Below are positions 45,619 through 57,094 of a stretch of DNA of 64,000 nt, one piece after another. The notes under the pieces were generated by a model. That model was not told the DNA's origin. It made no database searches and worked only from the letters and a program-made list of their open reading frames with translations. Made by a program: the position numbers and the translations under genes. Numbering within the stretch: position 1 is the first letter of the stretch; each line of letters begins with the position of its first letter. This DNA is from Candidatus Pantoea bituminis (GTDB lineage Bacteria > Pseudomonadota > Gammaproteobacteria > Enterobacterales > Enterobacteriaceae). The stretch is from the NCBI RefSeq assembly GCF_018842675.1, contig NZ_JAGTWO010000004.1, positions 806,001-870,000 of the forward strand, given 5' to 3'.

Positions 45619-45835
45619 TGCGGCTCATTCACCTGTTTATGATTGCCAGGCTTCACGGCCCAGAGCTCATAAAAATCGAATGACGCACCAAACGGAGCCT
45701 GTCGTCCACCCCACCGATAATCGTTTGCTTAGCAACGTTATCAAGCATCGGACGCAACGTTGAGTTAGGCTCCACCTATTCTTACCGCGATGTCCCGGCG
45801 TCGCGTTAACGGCAGGCCTTAGCGCCTGCCGTTTT
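45619..45835 (+). ncRNA. glmY: Small regulatory RNA GlmY
   Basis: The gene lies between purL and glrK, as in E. coli. The 5' end GCGGCTCATTCACC matches the E. coli GlmY start, the sigma-54 promoter is correctly placed, and the 3' end is a strong hairpin CGGCAGG/CCTGCCG with a T tract (45810-45835). GlmY titrates RapZ, which protects GlmZ and raises glmS (glucosamine-6-phosphate synthase). The predicted transcript is about 215 bases, longer than E. coli (184). The interior differs, which is usual for this RNA. Confidence 0.78.
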
Positions 45836-45907
45836 CATTTGTTTCCCTTCCTTCCCTTAGCAGAGTCCGCTAGCATCCGATAAGCGTTTTTTAGAGGAAG
45901 CGATTGC

Positions 45908-47334
45908 GTGAAAAAATGGCGTTTATTTCCCCGTTCACTGCGTCAACTGGTGTTGATGGCATTTTTGCTGGTGCTTTTACCGCTGTTGGTGCTGGCATGG
46001 CAAGCATGGGAAAGCCTTTCAGCCCTGAGCGAGCAGGCGGCTAATACCAATCGCAACACGTTTACCGATGTGCGTCGTAGTGAGGCGATGGCGCGCACCG
46101 CGGTGGAGTTAGAGCGCAGCTATCGACAATATTGCGTTTTAGACGACGCCACCTTGTCACGTCTTTATCAAACCCAGCTCACCCGCTATAACCAAATGCT
46201 CAGCTCGCACGCGAATAGCCTGCCGGAACTTCCCGCTTTCCAAACGGTGCAGGCTATCATGCCGCAGCTGACCCAGCTGCAATGCGACAATGGAAATCCC
46301 GTTGCGATTGCATCGCAAGCGTTGGATCGCTTTTCAGCCACTAATGCGCAGTTAGTGCAGGACACGCGACAGGTTGTATTCTCGCGGGGTTTACAACTGC
46401 AGCGTGAAATTGCCGATCGTGGACAGTTTTTCGGCTGGCAGGCGCTGATTTTATTCATCATCAGCCTGGCGTTGATGCTGTTGTTTACCGGTATGATTAT
46501 CGGCCCAGTGAAAAGCGTTGAACGCATGATCAATCGACTCGGCGAAGGGCGAGAACTGGGCAACAGCGTGGTTTTTCGTGGGCCGCGTGAGCTGCGCTCA
46601 CTCGGTCAACGTATTGTCTGGCTAAGCGAACGGCTGGCATGGCTAGAAACCCAACGCCACGAATTTTTACGCCATCTTTCCCACGAACTGAAAACGCCGT
46701 TAGCCAGCCTGCGCGAAGGTGCCGAACTGTTGGCTGACGAAGTCGTCGGCTCGCTCAATACCGATCAAAAAGAGGTTGTTGCGATATTGGATGGCAGCAG
46801 CCGTCATTTGCAGCAACTGATTGAACAATTGCTCGACTACAATCGTAAGTTGGCCGACAGCCCAACGCCGCTTGAAACGGTAGCGTTGGATGAGATTATC
46901 GATATGGTCGTCAGCGCACATGCTTTGCCCGCCCGAACTAAACTGATGCACACCGAAATCGCGCTTAAGGTGACGCGTTGTCTGGCGGAGCCGATGCTGC
47001 TAATGCGCGTTATTGATAATCTCTATTCCAACGCCGTGAACTACGGCAGCGAATCCGGTAACATCTGGCTGCGCAGCCAGCAGCAGGGCGACAGAATTTG
47101 GATTGAGGTCGCAAATACCGGTACGCCGATCCCCGCAGAAGAGCAAAAAATGATTTTCGAACCTTTTTTCAAGGTAGCCAACAGCGTCAAGGGCCGATCA
47201 AAGGCAGCGGACTGGGACTGAGCATCGCCAAAGATTGTGTTCGTCGCATGTTTGGCGATCTTACATTGGTCGATAGCCCAGACGCCGACGTTTGTTTTCG
47301 CATTGAACTGAACACCACAGCCGGGAACGTCTGA
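45908..47334 (+). CDS. glrK: Sensor histidine kinase GlrK/QseE (one-base frameshift)
   Basis: 475 residues after repair, as in E. coli. Two membrane segments (about 13-30 and 170-190) frame a periplasmic domain. The H-box FLRHLSHELKTPLASLREGA holds the phosphorylated His. Six T at 47164-47169 need a seventh so that the G-box reads FFQGSQQRQGPIKGSGLGLS. It phosphorylates GlrR. It begins with GTG at 45908 and is followed four bases later by qseG. Confidence 0.93.
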
Positions 47335-47337
47335 TCG

Positions 47338-48006
47338 ATGAAACTCTTTACACCTTTGTTGCTAAGCATGTTAAGCGGCCTGTTGCTCAGCGGATGCCAG
47401 ACTGCTCCCGCTTCACCTTCGCACGCTTCGACACAGCCGGTTGCAGAGCCTGATGTGAAATTAGCCGATTACCTTGCTACAGATTGCGACAATGTCTGGC
47501 AGATTGAAACGGACGCAGCCATGAGCAATCCACTTTACTGGCTGCGTGCTATTGATTGCGCTGAACGTTTGTCGCCTGCGCAAGCACGAGCAGAAGCTCA
47601 TCGCTGGCCAGCTGAAAACTGGTCGCGCGCCTTTAAACAGGGCGTATTACTGGCTAACGGTAACGTCACGCCGTTAGAACGACGCGATTATGTCGTGACG
47701 CTTGATGCCTTCAGTAATACCTTTCCAGCGGCGGTTCGTCCCCTTATTCAGCTCTGGCGCAGCAATCAGGCGGGGCAACTTGATCTGAGCGAGACGCGTA
47801 CACGCTATTCTCACCTGCAACAATCGAGTGACGTGCAGATGGATCATCTGCGACAGCAACAATTGCAAATGCGTCAACAATTAGCCGACACCCAGCACAA
47901 GCTGGAGCGACTGACCGACATCGAACGCCAGCTCTCATCGCGTAAAGCACCGGACGTTTCCGACAGCACCCACGGCACAGCCTTGCCGCAAGAAGAGGAT
48001 CAGTAA
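47338..48006 (+). CDS. qseG: Outer membrane lipoprotein QseG
   Basis: 222 residues. The lipoprotein signal is MKLFTPLLLSMLSGLLLSGC (Cys 20), and the C-terminal region (about 150-195) is a coiled coil rich in Gln (MDHLRQQQLQMRQQLADTQH). QseG interacts with the GlrK sensor in the envelope and is needed for its signalling. It lies between glrK and glrR and its stop overlaps the glrR start. Confidence 0.92.
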   Translation: MKLFTPLLLSMLSGLLLSGCQTAPASPSHASTQPVAEPDVKLADYLATDCDNVWQIETDAAMSNPLYWLRAIDCAERLSPAQARAEAHRWPAENWSRAFKQGVLLANGNVTPLERRDYVVTLDAFSNTFPAAVRPLIQLWRSNQAGQLDLSETRTRYSHLQQSSDVQMDHLRQQQLQMRQQLADTQHKLERLTDIERQLSSRKAPDVSDSTHGTALPQEEDQ

Positions 48007-49339
48007 TGGTAAAACAACCGGCGCGCCTGTTGCTGGTGGATGACGATCCCAGCTTATTGAAACTGTTAGGGATGCGTCTGAGCAGCGAAGGTTATCAAGT
48101 CACCACCGCTGCCAGCGGGCCAGAAGCGTTACGTCTGCTGCAAAAGAGAAGATCGAGCTGGTGATCAGCGATCTGCGTATGGATGAGATGGACGGCCTGG
48201 CACTATTTGGCGAGATCCAGAAACGTCATACCGGTTTGCCGGTGATCATTCTTACCGCGCATGGATCAATCCCAGATGCAGTATCTGCTACTCAGCAAGG
48301 TGTATTCAGTTTTCTGACTAAGCCGGTGGATCGCGATGCTTTATACAAGGCTATCGACGACGCGCTGGCGCAGCGGGCACCGCTCAACGACAACCGCTGG
48401 AGCGAAGCGATTGTTACGCGCAATCCACAAATGCTGCACTTGCTTGAACAGGCGCACATGGTGGCGCAATCCGATGTCAGCATATTGATTAATGGTCAAA
48501 GCGGAACCGGAAAAGAGATTCTGGCGCAGGCGATTCACGCGGCGAGTCCGCGCGCGACGCAACCGTTTATCGCCATTAACTGCGGCGCGCTCCCGGAACA
48601 GTTGCTGGAATCAGAGCTGTTTGGTCACGCCAAAGGGGCCTTTACTGGCGCGGTCAGTGCACGTGAAGGGTTGTTCCAGGCTGCGGAAGGTGGCACGCTG
48701 TTTCTTGATGAAATTGGCGATATGCCGCAGGCGCTGCAGGTAAAACTGCTGCGCGTATTGCAGGAGCGCAAAGTGCGTCCGCTGGGCAGCAACCATGATA
48801 TTGCCATCAATGTACGCATCATCTCCGCGACGCATCGCGATCTGCCGAAAGAGATGGAGAAGAAAGAATTTCGCGAAGATCTTTTCTATCGTCTGAATGT
48901 CGTGAATTTAAAGATTCCTACGCTGCACCAGCGCACGGAAGATATTCCTTTGTTAGCTAATCACCTGTTACGTCAGGCCGCGGAACGGCATAAACCGCAG
49001 ATTCGCAGCTTTTCAGTGGACGCCATGAAACGATTAATCTCGGCAAGCTGGCCGGGAAACGTGCGTCAACTGGTGAACGTAATAGAGCAATGCGTGGCGC
49101 TTAGCTCTTCGCCCGTGATTAGTGATGCGTTAGTTGAGCAAGCGCTGACCGGCGAAAACAGCGCGCTACCCACCTTTGTCGAAGCGCGAAATCAGTTTGA
49201 GCTGAACTACCTGCGTAAACTGTTGCAGATGACCAAAGGCAACGTGACGAATGCGGCTCGTCTCGCTGGACGCAACCGCACCGAATTTTATAAGCTGCTG
49301 TCGCGCCATGAACTGGACGCCAGTGATTTTAAAGAGTAG
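48006..49339 (+). CDS. glrR: Sigma-54-dependent response regulator GlrR/QseF (one-base frameshift)
   Basis: 444 residues after repair, the E. coli length. The receiver domain begins ARLLLVDDDPSLLKLLGMRL. Four A at 48142-48145 need a fifth to give LLQKEKIELVISDLRMDEMD, which holds the phosphorylated Asp. The AAA+ domain has INGQSGTGKEILAQAIHAAS, GAFTGAV and the FRED-type loop, and the C-terminal helix-turn-helix ends RLAGRNRTEFYKLLSRHELD. It activates glmY. Confidence 0.93.
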
Positions 49340-49777
<438 letters not shown>

Positions 49778-49789
49778 GCCAGGTTCAAC

Positions 49790-49825
49790 AAAAAGCCCGC
49801 AACGGTCAACGCTGCGGGCTTTTTT
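49790..49825. terminator. Terminator between glnB and hmp
   Basis: AAAAAGCCCGC...GCGGGCTTTTTT is a symmetrical hairpin between two converging genes. Confidence 0.9.
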
Positions 49826-49841
49826 ATTTTTAATGCATTCA

Positions 49842-51026
49842 CTACAAAACTTTGTGCGGGCCAAAGACTTCATAATGAATGCGATCGACCTCTACACCCG
49901 CGTCACGCAGTTGAGTGCCGACAAATTGCATAAAGCCCACAGGACCGCAAAGATAGTAATGCGTATTCTTGTCCTGTAAGCGTGCTGACATCAACGTCAC
50001 ATCCATCAAGCCTTGTGCATTAAAACGATCCGCATCCTGTTCAGTTGGCTCGCGATACCAAATCTGCTGAACGAAATCCTTCAGGCGTTTGCCCGTCGTG
50101 GTAACTTCCTCACTGAACGCGTGCTGTTCACCGTTTTCAGTGGCATGCAGCCAGCTTACAGGCGCGGCGTGATGTTGGTCGGCTAGGGTATGCAGCATCG
50201 CCAGCATTGGCGTTTGGCCGACGCCGGCGGAAATCAGCGCAACCGGCGTGGCAGGATCAATCTGCATAAAGAAATCGCCGTGTGGGGCGGCCAGTTGAAC
50301 CTCATCACCTACTTTAGCGTGCTGATGCAAATAGCCAGAAACCGTGCCTTGCGCTTCACGTTTCACCGCAATGCGATAATCTTTGCCGTTGCTGCTGTGG
50401 GTCAGGGAATACTGACGAATTTGCTGATGCTCAAACGCCGCAGGATGCAAATGTACCGTCACATATTGTCCCGGCTGGAAGGTCGCTACCGCACCGCCAT
50501 CAATCGGGGTCAAGGTGATGCTTTTGATCACGGCGCTTTGTTGCTCAATAGCGCTGATACGGAAAGCACGCGTGCCTCGCCAACCGCCCACCTGCTGCTC
50601 AGACTCTTGATAGATTGCCTCTTCACGCTGGATAAACACCTGCGCAAGCACACCATACGCACGTCCCCAAGCCGCCAATACCTCTTCGCCTGGATTCAAC
50701 AGCTCTTTAATGGTTGCTAACAGATGCTCGCCGACAATGGCATATTGCTCAGGCTGAATATTGAGGCTGGTATGTTTCTGCGCAATTTTTTCCACGGCGG
50801 GCAACAGCACCGCAAGGTTTTCTAAATTTGCACCGTAGGCGCAAATAGCATTAAACAGCGCTTCGCGCTGCGCGCCGTTGCGCTGGTTATTCATGTTGAA
50901 CACGTTTTTCAGTTCAGGGTGATGCGACAACATGCGGTCATAAAAGTGGGCGGTAAGTTTTGGGCCACAGGCCGCAACGGCAGGAAGGGTTGATTTCACG
51001 GTAGCGATGGTTTGTGCATCAAGCAT
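49842..51026 (-). CDS. hmp: Flavohemoglobin (nitric oxide dioxygenase)
   Basis: 394 residues. The globin domain (about 1-140) has [20 protein letters not shown] and the proximal His in [12 protein letters not shown]. The FAD domain has [20 protein letters not shown], and the NAD domain has [19 protein letters not shown]. It converts NO to nitrate. An NsrR operator lies just upstream (51047-51069). It is convergent with glnB and divergent from glyA. Confidence 0.96.
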   Translation of the reverse strand: MLDAQTIATVKSTLPAVAACGPKLTAHFYDRMLSHHPELKNVFNMNNQRNGAQREALFNAICAYGANLENLAVLLPAVEKIAQKHTSLNIQPEQYAIVGEHLLATIKELLNPGEEVLAAWGRAYGVLAQVFIQREEAIYQESEQQVGGWRGTRAFRISAIEQQSAVIKSITLTPIDGGAVATFQPGQYVTVHLHPAAFEHQQIRQYSLTHSSNGKDYRIAVKREAQGTVSGYLHQHAKVGDEVQLAAPHGDFFMQIDPATPVALISAGVGQTPMLAMLHTLADQHHAAPVSWLHATENGEQHAFSEEVTTTGKRLKDFVQQIWYREPTEQDADRFNAQGLMDVTLMSARLQDKNTHYYLCGPVGFMQFVGTQLRDAGVEVDRIHYEVFGPHKVL

Positions 51027-51046
51027 AAGGAATCCCTTGGTTTGTT

Positions 51047-51069
51047 AAGTTGTATATTAAATGCATCTT
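51047..51069 (-). promoter_or_regulatory. NsrR operator of hmp
   Basis: On the minus strand the two half-sites AAGATGCATTT and ATACAACTT, separated by two bases, form the 23-base NsrR palindrome. It is 20 bases before the hmp start, as expected for NO-sensing repression. Confidence 0.8.
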
Positions 51070-51155
51070 ATAGCCGCTTGGTTTAACTGTAAATTACCCC
51101 TACTTTTTTACAGTGACAAATTTGGCAACTTTTCGTTGCATCGTTAGAGAACTTC

Positions 51156-51170
51156 CCTCACAACGTGAGG
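51156..51170. promoter_or_regulatory. Unassigned palindrome in the hmp-glyA gap
   Basis: CCTCA-CAACG-TGAGG is a perfect 5-bp inverted repeat, with another GTGAGG 14 bases further on (51178-51183). It may be a MetR or other activator site for glyA, but it does not fit the MetR TGAA-N5-TTCA pattern. Confidence 0.35.
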
Positions 51171-51226
51171 AAAAATAGTGAGGCTTAAGGCGTGTAAAAC
51201 GGCGTAAAAAACCTTTGCCAGTGCGG

Positions 51227-51242
51227 GGCCAAACGTTTGCGT
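51227..51242 (+). promoter_or_regulatory. PurR box upstream of glyA
   Basis: GGCCAAACGTTTGCGT matches the PurR operator at 14 of 16 bases. glyA is a PurR target in E. coli since it supplies one-carbon units for purines. Confidence 0.75.
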
Positions 51243-51355
51243 AAAAAGAGGGGATTCGCGCTACCGTCACTAGTTAAAACGGTTTACACTGTGGGCCTTC
51301 GCGCCTAGCGGGGCTTAAATTGCCGTTAAAAAGATAGCTGAGTCAGGAGATGCGG

Positions 51356-52609
51356 ATGCTAAAGCGTGATATGAACATTGCCGATTATGATGCCGAGTTG
51401 TGGCAGGCGATGGAGCAAGAAAAAGTGCGTCAAGAAGAGCACATTGAACTGATTGCTTCTGAAAACTACACCAGCCCGCGTGTTATGCAGGCGCAAGGTT
51501 CTCAGCTCACCAACAAATACGCGGAAGGCTATCCGGGCAAACGTTACTATGGCGGCTGCGAATACGTTGATATCGTTGAGCAACTGGCGATTGACCGTGC
51601 AAAAGCGCTGTTTGGTGCAGACTACGCTAACGTGCAACCCCATTCTGGTTCCCAGGCTAACTTCGCTGTTTATACCGCGCTGCTGAAGCCGGGCGACACC
51701 ATTCTGGGTATGAACCTGGCACACGGTGGTCACCTGACGCACGGTTCACCGGTAAACCTGTCCGGTAAGCTCTACAACGTGGTGCCTTACGGCATCGATG
51801 AAACCGGTAAAATTGATTACAACGAATTGGCTGAGCTGGCGAAAACCCATCAGCCTAAAATGATCGTTGGTGGTTTCTCTGCGTATTCAGGTATCTGCGA
51901 CTGGGCAAAAATGCGTGAAATCGCAGACAGCGTAGGCGCTTATCTGTTCGTGGATATGGCGCACGTTGCGGGTCTGATCGCAGCTGACGTTTATCCAACG
52001 CCAATTCCGCATGCTCACATCGTCACTTCAACCACTCACAAAACCCTTGCGGGTCCTCGTGGTGGTTTGATCCTTGCAAAAGGCGGCGACGAAGAGCTGT
52101 ACAAAAAGCTGAACTCTGCGGTGTTTCCGGGTGGCCAGGGCGGCCCGTTGATGCACGTCATTGCAGGTAAAGCCGTTGCTTTCAAAGAAGCGATGGAGCC
52201 TGAGTTCAAAACGTACCAGCAGCAAGTTGCGAAAAACGCGAAAGCGATGGTAGAAGTGCTGATTGAACGCGGTTACAACATTGTTTCTGGCGGCACCTAT
52301 AACCATCTGTTCCTGATCGATCTGGTAAGCAAAAACCTGACCGGTAAAGAAGCCGATGCTGCATTGGGTCGCGCGAACATCACCGTGAACAAAAACAGCG
52401 TACCAAACGATCCTAAGAGTCCATTTGTGACTTCAGGCGTGCGTATCGGTACCCCAGCTGTAACGCGTCGTGGCTTCAAAGAAGCGGACGTGCGTGAGCT
52501 GGCTGGCTGGATTGCTGATGTGTTGGATAACATCAACGACGAAGCAACTATCGAACGCATCAAGCAGAAAGTCTTGGAAATTTGCAGCCGTTTGCCGGTT
52601 TACGCGTAA
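51356..52609 (+). CDS. glyA: Serine hydroxymethyltransferase
   Basis: 417 residues from the ATG at 51356 ([20 protein letters not shown]), the E. coli start; an in-frame ATG at 51350 adds two residues. The PLP lysine is in [20 protein letters not shown]. It converts serine and tetrahydrofolate to glycine and methylene-THF, the main one-carbon source. A terminator follows. Confidence 0.97.
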   Translation: MLKRDMNIADYDAELWQAMEQEKVRQEEHIELIASENYTSPRVMQAQGSQLTNKYAEGYPGKRYYGGCEYVDIVEQLAIDRAKALFGADYANVQPHSGSQANFAVYTALLKPGDTILGMNLAHGGHLTHGSPVNLSGKLYNVVPYGIDETGKIDYNELAELAKTHQPKMIVGGFSAYSGICDWAKMREIADSVGAYLFVDMAHVAGLIAADVYPTPIPHAHIVTSTTHKTLAGPRGGLILAKGGDEELYKKLNSAVFPGGQGGPLMHVIAGKAVAFKEAMEPEFKTYQQQVAKNAKAMVEVLIERGYNIVSGGTYNHLFLIDLVSKNLTGKEADAALGRANITVNKNSVPNDPKSPFVTSGVRIGTPAVTRRGFKEADVRELAGWIADVLDNINDEATIERIKQKVLEICSRLPVYA

Positions 52610-52633
52610 GCGTTTAGTCGGCAGGGTTAGCAG

Positions 52634-52661
52634 AAAAAGGATGGCGAAAGCCATCCTTTTT
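52634..52661 (+). terminator. glyA terminator
   Basis: AAAAAGGATGGC-GAAA-GCCATCCTTTTT has a stable tetraloop, 25 bases past the glyA stop. Confidence 0.92.
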
Positions 52662-52735
52662 ATTGCCGCAACTACAGTGCTCTGCCAAAGTAGCGGCCAT
52701 TCTTGCTGCGTCGCAGCATCTTTGCTGGAGGGAAT

Positions 52736-53884
52736 ATGGCAATCGGCTCCGCCAAATGGCTCGGATTGAGCTACTTCACTTACTTCTTTTGTTATGGCAT
52801 TTACCTGCCTTTCTGGGGCGTGTGGTTAAAAGGCACAGGCCTTGATGCTGAGAAAATTGGTCTGCTGCTCGGCTGTGGCATGGTGGCGCGTTTTGTCGGC
52901 AGCTTGCTGATTGCTTCACAAGTACGAAATCCCGCTCAACTCATCACCGCGCTGCGTCTGCTGGCATTAATGACCTGTCTGTTTGCGGTAGGTTTTTGGG
53001 TGGGAGAGCAATGGCTGTGGCTGCTGATGGTGATGGTAGGTTTCAATCTGTTTTTCTCGCCGCTGGTGCCGCTTAGCGATGCGCTTGCCGCAACCTGGAC
53101 GCAGCAAATTGGTCTGGCGTACGGCCCTGTAAGACTTTGGGGGTCGCTGGCCTTTGTCATTAGCTCGGCATTAACGGGCCTGCTGGTCAGCGCGTACTCA
53201 TCACAGGCAATCTTAGCGTTGTTATCACTTGGCGGGATTTGTATGTTGGCGGGCTTGATGCTGTCACCCGCTACACGACCGCAGGGCAGCGAAAGACAAG
53301 GTGCCGCAGACGGCGGCTGGCAAGCCTGGCGATCTTTATTACGTGAAAATGCAGTCTGGCGCTTTATGTTATGCGTCACGCTGTTGCAGGGCGCGCACGC
53401 CGCTTACTACGGCTTCAGTGCTATCTGGTGGCAAGAAAGCGGTTATTCTGCCTCGGTGGTGGGCTATTTATGGTCACTGGGCGTTGTGGCAGAAATCATC
53501 GTGTTTGCTTCGAGTAATCGATTATTCCACCGCTGGAGCGCACGCGATTTATTGTTGTTGTCGGGTATTTGCGCCTTGATTCGCTGGAGCTTATTAGGTG
53601 CCAGCACCGCGCTACCGTTGCTCATTGTGGCGCAAATTCTTCATTGTGGCAGTTTCACGGTGTGTCATCTGGCCGCGATGCGTTTTATTGCCGCACGCAA
53701 AGGTGCGGAAGTGATCCGCCTGCAGTCGCTTTACTCTGCGTTGGCGATGGGCGGCGGTATTGCGGTAATGACCATGATTTGCGGTGTCCTGTTTACGCAT
53801 TTGCAGGGACATCTGTTTTGGGTCATGGCGCTGGTAGCGCTGCCTGCTCTGTTTTTACGTCCGCGTTACGACTCCAGTAAATAA
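52736..53884 (+). CDS. hcaT: MFS transporter HcaT-like (phenylpropionate:H+ symporter family)
   Basis: 382 residues with about 12 membrane segments. The start at the ATG at 52736 (MAIGSAKWLGLSYFTYFFCY) follows GGAGGG; an upstream frame adds residues with no ribosome site. FGVWL-type motif FWGVWLKGTGLDAEKIGLLL is typical of the HcaT/nucleoside-H+ symporter branch. In E. coli the hca catabolic genes sit beside it; none are seen here, so the actual substrate is uncertain. It converges with csiE, ends overlapping by 19 bases. Confidence 0.85.
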   Translation: MAIGSAKWLGLSYFTYFFCYGIYLPFWGVWLKGTGLDAEKIGLLLGCGMVARFVGSLLIASQVRNPAQLITALRLLALMTCLFAVGFWVGEQWLWLLMVMVGFNLFFSPLVPLSDALAATWTQQIGLAYGPVRLWGSLAFVISSALTGLLVSAYSSQAILALLSLGGICMLAGLMLSPATRPQGSERQGAADGGWQAWRSLLRENAVWRFMLCVTLLQGAHAAYYGFSAIWWQESGYSASVVGYLWSLGVVAEIIVFASSNRLFHRWSARDLLLLSGICALIRWSLLGASTALPLLIVAQILHCGSFTVCHLAAMRFIAARKGAEVIRLQSLYSALAMGGGIAVMTMICGVLFTHLQGHLFWVMALVALPALFLRPRYDSSK

Positions 53885-55136
53885 CGAATCCGCTGCTGAT
53901 GATGTGCGGTCAGCGGCAGTTCAGCATGGATCAGCGGCGGTGAAAACAGTGGTAGCGAGGTTGCATAGGGCGAGATCACCATATCGATCTCGCGCGGTGC
54001 GCCATCGCGCTGGAAATCACGTATTGCCTGATATTTGATATTAATTGGCAACAAAGTGATCTCACGAATTTGCTGCTCGACCTCTTGCTCAAGCTGAGGA
54101 TTTTCGCCGGTTAGCAGCAGCACCTGCTTCTCCTGCAACGCGTTTTCCTGCATCAGCCACGCGCCGAAAATCACCGTAATCAGGCTGATCTCTTCCGGGT
54201 TAAACGCCACTTCATAATCTGTCTCAAACGCAGTTAACGCTTGTTGCGTGGTCCGCAGCAGGCGTGGATAGAGGTGAGCAACGTCAAGCGCCACGCTGTT
54301 ATCAATGCCAATCGTGAAATGGAGGCGATCCAGCGCCTGAGCTAAATGGGTGTAAAGCTGCTGCCGCAATTCGCTGCGATCAGCGAAGGTGACTTCGGCG
54401 CAGCGCTCAAAATCATCGATCAGTCTGTCAGTGGAGATCATCAAACGGTATTCACTAGGATGCTTCAACGATTCTGCATTGGGCGCATGGATCAGGCTAA
54501 ACAGCAGCGTCCAAAATTCAGCTTCGGAGGGATGCGGTGCAAGGTGGCAACGCTTTTGCCAATGATGAATCACATCCATTGCAACGTCCCGTTCAGCTTT
54601 ATTGAGTAGCCATGCACATTGCTGTTCATTGAAAAGTGCGGGCTGGCGCTGGCATAGCCCATATTTCATTAAAATCTGTAAAAAAGACGATCGCGTGGCG
54701 TAAAATCACGCGCCAGCCGCTGGCTACAATGTTGGATAAGCGCCTGCAAATTGATCTCATCGTAGAGTACTTTCTCAATTTTCATGACTTTCAAGCGTTG
54801 ACGCAGCGGCGCAGCGAAATGATCACGAACAAAATCTTCCGACAAGCGCAAGCTACGCCGCAGGTTATGCAGCAAACAGATACGTCGGTCCAACTCCGTG
54901 CCATGGATGCGCAAGCTGCCGTCCACCATTTGATGCAGTTCAAGTTGGTGGTAGCGCTGTATCTCGTCACCGACATCCGCGATATCCTGTCGGGCAACCG
55001 CAGGATCTACGCCATTAAGCTGGCAAATTTTTTCTAGCGTTAATGCGGGAGTCGGCAGAAACAACAGCAGCAAGAGATGGCAACGGCGCTGGGAACGGGT
55101 GAAGAGTGGTGCTGAAGATGTAGCAGAACTCATCAA
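53866..55136 (-). CDS. csiE: Stationary-phase inducible protein CsiE (one-base frameshift)
   Basis: 423 residues after repair (E. coli 426). The N-terminal helix-turn-helix is SQRRCHLLLLLFLPTPALTL. Six A at 54680-54685 (T on the coding strand) need a seventh so that PRDRLFLQILMKYGLCQRQP joins the two halves. The rest resembles PRD regulatory modules of BglG-type antiterminators. CsiE is sigma-S/cAMP-CRP induced in E. coli; its function is not well established. Confidence 0.88.
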
Positions 55137-55288
55137 TCAAAATTCCAGCGGGTAATTTTGAGCTAAGAATAGTCAACCGCCTGCGACACCGCGTAAATTG
55201 TCCGGTTTTTTGCTCAGAGGTTTAAAGCGGGTCACAAAATTTTGTTACTTATGGATTCTTTTCATCAGGAACGTTACTTTATAACATT

Positions 55289-55913
55289 ATGAAACGCACA
55301 CTTTTTGCTTTGCTGATACTGATGAGTTCGACGGCTTTAGCGCATCCGCACAGCTTTATCGATATGAAAACTGAATTAGTCGTTGATGGTGATCATTTTA
55401 CCGGCCTGAAAATGACCTGGACGATGGATGAGATCACCTCCGCTGATCTGTTATATGACGCGGGTGACGCGAAACCGGGTTCGGTGATCTGGAAAAACTG
55501 GCGGCAGGCGTCATGGCTAATGTATTGGGCCAGCACTATTTTTCTGAAATCTGGCACAATAAACAGCGGGTGAAATTTTTGAATTTACCAAAAGAGTATC
55601 AGCTCTCACGTAACGGTCACAAAGCGGTGCTGGAATTCATCCTGCCGCTGGCAGAACCCCCATACTCAGCGGCCAGCGCTTCGAAATCCTGACATTCGAT
55701 CCCACCTATTTTGTCGATATGTTTTATGACAATGCAGGCGCGTTGAGCTTGCCAGCCAGTTTGCAGTCGCGCTGTGCATTTGACCTTAACACGCCCAAAC
55801 CAAACGATTCACTGAAGCAATATGCCTTGTCCCTGGACAAAGCAGACGCGCCGCCGGAAGAAGTCGATTTAGGACGGCAATTTGCCCAAACGGTGATATT
55901 GACATGTCATTGA
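55289..55913 (+). CDS. DUF1007-family periplasmic protein (two one-base frameshifts)
   Basis: 208 residues after repair. A signal peptide (MKRTLFALLILMSSTALA) is followed by HPHSFIDMKTELVVDGDHFT, the DUF1007 signature. Five A at 55493-55497 and five C at 55657-55661 each need one more base; the joined frame reads VIWKKLAAGVMANVLGQHYF and LAEPPILSGQRFEILTFDPT. The gene overlaps the NicO transporter start by 10 bases, a pairing common in Gammaproteobacteria. It probably supplies or senses metal for the transporter, but the metal is not known. Confidence 0.82.
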
Positions 55914-56884
55914 CGTCTTTGTCGCCACGCGTGATGCGCAGCTGGCCGCTTTGGTTACTGGCTGCATTATTGATGGTGCTGGGCGTGACCCTTTGGCTGC
56001 ACTGGTCGCAGATTCTGTTGCAGAGCGTGTTGTGGCAGAAAACGCTGCACCGCGAAATGACCCAGTTGTTGCAGCAGGTAGCTGATCAACCTCATCAGGC
56101 TGGCCTTTCACTGCTGTTATTCAGCCTGCTCTATGGCGTGCTGCATGCGCTGGGCCCGGGACATGGCAAAGTCGTCATCACCACTTTTTTGGCAACCCAT
56201 CCGGCAAAGCTAAAAACCAGCTTGAAACTCACGCTGCTGGCATCGCTGCTGCAAGGTACAGTTGCCATCGTGTTAGTGACGCTCATGCTGGTTATTTTGC
56301 AAACGTCGTCACGTCAGCTTCATCTCGGCAGTTTTTGGCTTGAAAAGGGCAGCTATTTGCTGGTGATTGGATTAGGCATTTGGATAGGTTATCGCGCGCT
56401 ACAGTCACTTTGGCAGCAACGGCAGCAGCGTTCGGCACTAAAAATCTATACTTTACGGTCTGATCATCAACACGATGCACATTGCGGCTGCGGTCACGCG
56501 CATCTGCCCAGCGCGCAGCAAATTTCTGAGGCGGTGAATGGCAAGACGCAATTACTGGTGGTGATGTCGATGGGTTTACGCCCTTGCTCGGGTGCCATCA
56601 TGATGCTGCTGTTCGCTAAGGTCATCGGCGTCTATCTCTGGGGCGTGGCATCGGCAGCAGTAATGGCCGTGGGCACCGCGCTGACTATCTCCGCCATTGG
56701 CTTGTTCGTGCAGCGATCGCGTGCTTTAGCCCAGCGGTTGGCACGCGTCAGCGGTGTAGCGAAAAGTGCACGCTTTTTGATGCCCCTGCTGGCGCTGTTG
56801 TGTAGCCTGCTATTAATATTTGCCGGAGCACTATTATGGCAATCAGTACAACCCGCATTAACCGGCGGAATTCGCCCTTTCTAA
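55904..56884 (+). CDS. NicO/RcnA-family nickel/cobalt transporter
   Basis: 326 residues with about six membrane segments. The HALGPGHGKVVITTFLATHP motif, a His-rich loop (HQHDAHCGCGHAHLPS) and GLRPCSGAIMMLLFAKVIGV are hallmarks of NicO family proteins. It is likely an exporter or importer of Ni/Co (or Zn) at the inner membrane, working with the DUF1007 protein encoded just upstream. Confidence 0.86.
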   Translation: MSLTSLSPRVMRSWPLWLLAALLMVLGVTLWLHWSQILLQSVLWQKTLHREMTQLLQQVADQPHQAGLSLLLFSLLYGVLHALGPGHGKVVITTFLATHPAKLKTSLKLTLLASLLQGTVAIVLVTLMLVILQTSSRQLHLGSFWLEKGSYLLVIGLGIWIGYRALQSLWQQRQQRSALKIYTLRSDHQHDAHCGCGHAHLPSAQQISEAVNGKTQLLVVMSMGLRPCSGAIMMLLFAKVIGVYLWGVASAAVMAVGTALTISAIGLFVQRSRALAQRLARVSGVAKSARFLMPLLALLCSLLLIFAGALLWQSVQPALTGGIRPF

Positions 56885-57094
56885 TTATTAAAAAAGCGCA
56901 GCGGAATTTATATTTCCACGCGCTATTCTCCTCGCTAGTTATTTTTTCACGCCTCGGTAATATTTTTATCTCTTCACGCTTTGCTGGTGAAATGAGTTTT
57001 CTCTGTCTACGCTGAATAACAACCAAAGGGTATTAACTCACTCGGTTAGATAATTAAAAGTTTTTACTTACGTCTGTCGCAAGGAGAATACATT

